Assembly: GCA_032622095.1 (NCBI GenBank)
Contig: CP136066.1
Span: 230,520,961-230,584,960 of the forward strand
From: Siphonodentalium dalli
Lineage: Eukaryota; Mollusca; Scaphopoda; Gadilida; Siphonodentaliidae
Direction of reading: 5' to 3'
Length of the DNA: 64,000 nucleotides
Shown: positions 58,044-64,000 of the stretch, piece after piece
Layout of the letters: the number at the start of each line of letters is the position of its first letter
How positions within the stretch are numbered: position 1 is the first letter of the stretch
The notes under the pieces: generated by a model
Seen by the model: the letters and a program-made list of their open reading frames with translations, nothing else
Told to the model about the DNA's origin: nothing
Databases searched by the model: none
Made by a program: the position numbers and the translations under genes

Positions 58044-59896
58044 TTACTTTGTCTGGCGATTTGTGCAGGCATTTCGATACAGAAAGCTATGTGTTAGAAA
58101 ACGAACGCAAAAAAATGTTATCAAAATGCATTTGTACCACAACTAACTACATGTACGTGATAAGTATAAAATTCAACATTTAGTGATTCTACCTAAATTT
58201 GCCTCTAAAGAGCATGCACTTCTATCGCAAGCTCATTGAATCAATCGTAGGACAAATGTTAGTAAAACCATTACACATGGAAGCTACAGGTTACACTCGT
58301 GTAAATATTTTCCATAGGCTTCAATGTTAACGTTTGTTGATCTGCATAAGAGGTAAAATGGAAACTGTTCAAACTGCCTTCGGATTATGTGAGCTTGACA
58401 TCTGTGGAAACTTTCCCAATAAAAAATCAACACCGTCTAGCAGGGAATCCACTTCAAATTTTCGTTTGTTCATAACTAGGGTCAGTTCCGCACTGAAAAA
58501 ATATTGTCATTTTTTTAATCACACTTAAAATTTCTAAAAGGCCACAACAGACTTCATATCATCTTTAATGAATGGGCCTCTTGGCAAATTAAGTTTGTGG
58601 GAGAATGATTCCTTGAATTTTTGTCAACAGTTTACTTTTAATTCATGCATCCAATCACATCCCAGAGTGTTTTAACTGTGAAACTTTTTACTCCTCCCGC
58701 AACCACAGGGGGGGGGGGGCTGCGTATGGTATTTACACCAGTGTAACCTACAGAAGTGTTACCGCTCATGTCATTATTTTGGTAAAGATACATTTTGTGT
58801 ATGCATGAATTAAAACAAAAGAGTAGAATCACATACACATTAAATGTGTGGTATCCATTCCTAAACTACAGAAAGTGTAGATTTACAAATACCGATTAAA
58901 GGCCCACTTAATTTTTTTTATAGTGACTTGATATACAGTTTTAATAACAATCTATGCCATAAAATATGATTAAAATACTATAATTCATCACTATTTAAAA
59001 AAAAGTGTCTCAGAAGATGCCCACGGAGAAATAGAAAACTGCTGAAGACTACCCCCTCTGACACACAGAATGCAACATAATTCAAACTTTTTCAATGAAA
59101 GGGGAAGAACGCTATCTATAATATATAGAGTTATTCCCCCTGCATTGAAAATAATACTGATTTTTACTTCAATCTTGGTGAAAAAACGCGTTGGCAAATC
59201 AACAAAAACAACATGTCTACAGTTTATTACACCGGATAAGTTGATAATATAATGTTTTGGAGCTTCCTCTTTCAAATGGTATATAATATGGCATATATTT
59301 TATATAAAGTAATCTGGGGGTTCGAAAATTAAGTGGCGTTTAAATAGTAAAATCTGGCTGCTCTAGCGACCATGCTTTTCAACGAATTTCGGACAAATTA
59401 TATTGCTTCCATCTATATATGGTCACCCCGACGATCCTTGTGAAGTATGGTAATGCTCGAATGGGGGATGTATGTAGGTTATGTTATACCGAAGAAAATT
59501 GATGACGGACGACAACCCATGCAAATAACTCAAAAACTTGAACTGCTGATATCAGTCGGCATCAGCCCCCTGTGATACAGTTCTTTAAAAACAGAACGAT
59601 TATCGACATAGCGTTACATAAATGTACTAGAAAGACTTATTCAAGTCATATCATGTAGCAATCTGCAAGGCAGGTTGTCCCTCCCTAAGCTGATATAACC
59701 ACTACCACTACGTATACATAATGAAAGGGTACATGACTGTTTTATTTAACATTCCCGATATCCAAATCTATTTTGGATTTACGATTAGATAGCGATTGGT
59801 AATCAATCAGAGTAACAGGTGGCACGCGATGTTAGGATTATATAGCGATTGGTATTCGATCTGGGTAACTGTGAGGACTGTACGATTCTAAGTTTA
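58044..59896. other. Gene-free part of unit 2
   Basis: Same content as 50176-52028, including the G-run near 58710. Confidence 0.45.
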
Positions 59897-60264
59897 CCAT
59901 GTGCCAATGCATTCTCTTATATATGCGAGTCGACCATAGGTCGCCTCGCATATATAAGAGAATGCATTGGCCTAACAATTTTTTATCATTTTGTTTTATA
60001 AATTTTTCTTACAATTTTTAGGACATAAAATAAAAAACATCCATTACCCTGCAGGGAGCCCCACACATATATATATAAGCATATAGAAGAGCGTCGTCTG
60101 CTCATGGTGTCTGGGGCTCTGTATGGGTGAAATTATAAAATTGTTAAAGAATACAAGAAAAAATTATTAAAATTGTAAAAAGTTGTTAGGCCAATGCATT
60201 CTCTTATATATGTGAGGCGACATATGGTCGACTCGCATATATAAGAGAATGCATTGGCACAGGG
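59897..60264. mobile_element. Foldback element B in unit 2
   Basis: Counterpart of 52029-52396, with the same inverted 15 bp flanks. Confidence 0.9.
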
Positions 60265-62886
60265 TAAACTTAGAATCGTAGAAAATTGATATAAACAATA
60301 GCTTGTCTAAATGAATATCAAGATATAATTGAATGGGGTGATTATATAAATAAATAAATAACGGAGATATTTTTAAATTAGCGTTTTTTTTTAACCCTTT
60401 ACCCAACAAACCGGCCAAAACCGGCCAAATAAAGCTTCAACAGCCTAAAATATCTTCGGTCTGTCTTAATAGAACCATACAAATATGGATATCATTGGAA
60501 CCGGCTCCTTGACGACATTGTGATAGTTACAGTTATGCCCTGTGCCAATGCATTCTCTTAGAACTATGCATTTTCATCAATTGGACACTTAAACATGACA
60601 CTTCCAAGTTTTCTGGAGAAACACACATGACTCTAATCTAATGTGGTATACGCTTTTGTGTAGTATTCACAAACGTGCATTGATACGCGATAGATAAGGC
60701 GGTCACCATAATCAATTTACAGTATCAGCGTTATCTATCAAGTATGGCCGCTTTATCCACTTTCAATGCACCCACGTGTATGAATAACTCCATAACAAAG
60801 CGCATACCGCACCATTTAATGAAATAAATAAAAGTGTAATCGTTGGTTAATAACCCATACCGTCTATTGTCATATAAATTGTATTCGAATTATACCATTT
60901 GTCCGAAACAAAAATGGAATTGATATGGAATTTGTTTACTTGATTAGCTAATTAGCTGACGACCAGCACATTATTTTTAGACTTGCATATATATTAAGTT
61001 ATATTATATTTTCTCTCCCTTCTTTTCGCTCGTCTGTTCTGATTATGTTTAGTCCACCTAGCAGCCTTCTCCATATCTACAATGTGATCGGATGTAAAAG
61101 GCGAATTCCTGAGAGTTGGTTCGTAATCTGGATTTCTGAAAAGCATCATGCCTATATCTACACTAACTACCCTCATAAGCACTGCCCTAAGTGTCATGCA
61201 CACCTTAACAATGATGCTAAACACTTTGAGGCAATTATATTGCAGAAATGTTGTAAGAGGAAAATATTGTGACCACTTGGAAAAAAGTGACTTTTTTCGC
61301 GGCTGAAAGAACCCACCCACCCGGCCTACTGTATGGAAAGTGAATGACCCCCCTCTGATGGGATACCAAGTAAAGTATGCAGCGTATCCCATATATATCG
61401 AGCTTGTGTTTGTATAATAAACCTCCGACATTTAAATACAGTATTAGCTTACATATCTTATCTTGACTTGGTTGTCAATTGTTCATATACCATACAGGGA
61501 ATGTGTATGGCCCTGAATTCATTCGACTATTTTTAATTCTTTTATTTTCTGCCATTTCATAGTCATTGAAGTAACTAAAAATACACTCAGGGGATTCTTT
61601 GGTAATCACTGCCATATAGAATTGCTGTAACTTTACAGTGTAGAAACTTATTAAGCCATGACGCCAATCTCACTCATGATGTATCTGTTTAAAGCTAACC
61701 ATTTGCATCAAATTAACTACTCCCACATGGCGGAGATTACTGGATATCCAAAACGTTAATTAAATAATCTAACTAAAGAAAACAAAAAACAAAAACAGTC
61801 AAAATGGTAATTCCACACTTTTATAACTCATATTCCATGCATTTATAATTCATGTGTGTCATTTTATGTTCTTATGTTGATCCGAATAAAAAAAAGAAAA
61901 AAAAAACTTGATTGTCAATACAATATAAATGTGACATCTGACGGAGCACACTCGTAACCCGGTTCACACTTTTCGGCCGATGAAATCGCACCAATCCATG
62001 AACAATATTTTTGTATGAATCTGTGTAAAGCTGAATCCAGCACAACATTCGATGGAAATTTTAACACCTAGTATAGATTGAAATTGTTCTCATTTGTTAA
62101 TTTTAGTTTGTTTACCGTTATTACATTTTAATACGTTTTAATCACGTGGTTTCGAGTTGATGAGTAGTATTTTGGCAGCTATGAGAATACCCTATCATAT
62201 TTTTCAAACAAGCTGCTATCTCATTTGTGTCCAAACTCTAACATTCTGACAAAAGCTGCCAGCCGAAGGATTCTCCTATAGATGTATGGACTGGTGTATT
62301 CCACGAACCTCCGACTGGAAACATTGATCAAAATGTTATAGAAAACTATTGAGTATTTCCGAACAAATAAGGTAACCACTTGTTTTAGAAATAAACTAGT
62401 ATTTGCTCGTAACAGTCAAAATACTATATTTTGTGTCAGATTCTCATAAATTATGTTTTTGTGCGTTTGCACTCGCCTCGGTCATTTTGAATGGGTGGTA
62501 CTCCCCAACCTTGAAACCACGTGATTCTCCATACTTGTTATTAGTTATAGTGATGTGAAACACTCCGGTATGATGATCAAATAGAAACGGAGAATAATCT
62601 TGCTCAAAGTAGTATTTTTTTTATAAATATTATATCCACATTGACAACAAACACCGCCATTCTTATATATTAATTAAATACAGTGACTCTCGATGGCGAA
62701 ATCGTTTTCGTTAGCAGATAGTACCGTCCCGAATCGAGCAGTAAATATTTACAATTGCGCGTAGTTCAGACGATGCGCTCTGTGTAGTTGTCATAGCGCC
62801 CGAATACTAACTTATTAGTTTCACGCATCCGAATAAGTACATAATATGTCTTTAATGTTGAGCCTTACATTTGACAACTATTACAG

Positions 62887-63686
62887 GTCTCGAGGATGAA
62901 CGCAGCCGTTTCACATTGGTGACGTCACTTTATGATATCGGCCGAGGAAGCTGGTCCAATCAAAATAGAGGATACGAACAGTATTTGGGATATCTATCGT
63001 TTGTACTGCAGTACGACGTCAATATTGTGGTTTTCATCGAACCGAAAGGAGTCAATTTCGTTTTACATCAGCGGAGGAATTGTTTAAACAGGACAAAAAT
63101 AGTCATTAGCAGTTACGGCGAGCAGGACATGTCCATATACGAGCGGCGATTGGACGAAATCCTCAAGTCGAGTAAATGGAACAAAGATAACAAGTTAAGG
63201 ACCTTAGCAGAGAACCATCCAAATTATATAGTCACCACCAACAGCAAACCAGGCCTCACGAAGTTAGCATCGGAGTTAAATCCATTTCATACAACGCACT
63301 TTTTCTGGGTAGATGCTGGTTATGGTCATGGTGAAAAATGGGTTTTTACTCAAAACATGGCATGGGCTCCTCGACCTCTTTTAGCGAATGACAAAAATGG
63401 GAAAGTGTTCCTTGTTCAGCTTTCGGATCCAGATACCTTCAGGGACAAAATGGACCGGTTTTACAAACTATCAGCCGAGCCAGCGTTTGCTGGGGGTTTC
63501 TTTGGAGGGGATGTAAATGCTATCACAAAACTGAGTTATGCTTTCAAGGAAATGTTCGTGAGAGCATTGGACGAAGGCTTCACGGATGACGACCAAGGAA
63601 CTCATTTACTTGTTCATTTCAACAAACCCGACTTATATTACACACCGAAAGGGAAGTGGAATGATGTATTTCAACGTTTCAAATGA
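62887..63686 (+). CDS. Catalytic exon, HtrL/YibB family (unit 3)
   Basis: 800 bp encoding the same 265 residues as units 1 and 2. It shares the silent TAC, CGG and TTA with unit 2 but ACT with unit 1. It alone has TTC where the others have TTT (AAATGTTCGTGAG), a base also found in the decayed 3'-exon copies. The acceptor text TTTGACAACTATTACAG equals unit 1. No first exon lies in the unit. Confidence 0.75.
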
Positions 63687-63747
63687 TTGAATAGCGAAAT
63701 ATACTTAACCGTTTCATGGCGGAAGCTTACTGTTTGTTTTGCGAAAT

Positions 63748-64000
63748 CCCTGTACAATGCATTCTATTATATATGGGAGTCGACCATAGAGAATGCTTTG
63801 GCCTAACAAATTTTATATTATTTTTTTATAATTGTTTAAAATGTAAGAAAAAATTAAAACAAATGATAAAATTGTTAAATAATGTAAGAAAAAATTATAA
63901 AAATGATAAATTGGTAAAGAATATAAGAACAAATTATAAAAAGTGCAATAAAATGTAAGAAAAATTATAAAATTGTTGAAGAATATAAGAAAAATTTATA
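63748..64000. mobile_element. Foldback element A in unit 3, cut by the window end
   Basis: Left end CCCTGTACAATGCATTCTAT and the A/T-rich middle, as in units 1 and 2. Confidence 0.85.

Larger units (their letters stand above)
52691..60558. repeat. Tandem array unit 2 (7,868 bp)
   Basis: Same order as unit 1, with ~600 bp more at 53302-53927. From about 55.8 kb onward it is almost identical to unit 1 (constant 7,868 bp offset, one or two changes seen). It is less similar in the part before the exon. Confidence 0.95.
60559..64000. repeat. Tandem array unit 3, cut by the window end
   Basis: Starts after the cut palindrome arm at 60538-60558. It is close to unit 2 up to about 62.4 kb. It then carries 21 bp (around 62560-62580, CACTCCGGTATGATGATCAA) that unit 2 lacks and unit 1 has in similar form. 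The array may continue beyond the window. Confidence 0.95.

Overview
The window reads as AT-rich nuclear DNA of a marine invertebrate, most likely a lophotrochozoan such as a mollusc or brachiopod; this placement is inference. The supports are spliced genes with GT/AG introns, non-LTR and Ty3/gypsy retroelement remains, many families of minisatellites and 250-550 bp repeats, and ACAG/GATA microsatellites. There are no operons, ribosome binding sites or bacterial-style genes. Most open frames are short and sit inside repeats.

Layout. 1-6.2 kb: tandem ~290 bp repeats, a DNA-transposon-like segment with inverted ends (1094-2934), and a ~290 bp satellite present in both orientations. 6.2-10.2 kb: little that can be named. 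10.4-19.4 kb: a decayed minus-strand Ty3/gypsy-type element. Its order, 5' to 3' on the minus strand, is gag zinc knuckle, protease, reverse transcriptase, RNase H, integrase N-terminus, envelope-like fusion protein, and then an SGNH-hydrolase-like (esterase-fold) gene after the envelope. 19.4-20.1 kb: a 28 bp minisatellite with TTAGGG in most units. 20.8-30.4 kb: a duplicated block whose second copy carries two insertions, plus a triplicated 545 bp repeat between the copies. 31.7-36.2 kb: degenerate telomere-like repeats, a minisatellite that switches strand, and 262 and 386 bp tandem repeats. 37.5-39.5 kb: a broken minus-strand LINE.

39.8-64 kb is the main gene region. It holds a gene for an HtrL/YibB-family, glycosyltransferase-like protein with a type II signal anchor. 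The signal-anchor exon exists in three copies: one partial, one intact, and one split by a LINE fragment. The 800 bp catalytic exon is repeated in a tandem array of 7.3-7.9 kb units: two complete units and a third cut off by the window end. All three catalytic exons encode the same protein, and the five variable sites I found are all synonymous. Phase arithmetic gives one open three-exon, 385-codon model: 39917-40077, 45111-45307 and 47130-47929. Its second exon would use an acceptor directly after the pyrimidine-rich (CTTAT)n tail of the inserted LINE.

The array also carries a family of foldback elements whose ends are themselves ~65 bp palindromes. The junctions between array units fall inside one arm of such a palindrome. 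The best candidates for something not yet described are the env-plus-SGNH retroelement, the LINE-tail exon model, and the palindrome-ended element tied to the array junctions.
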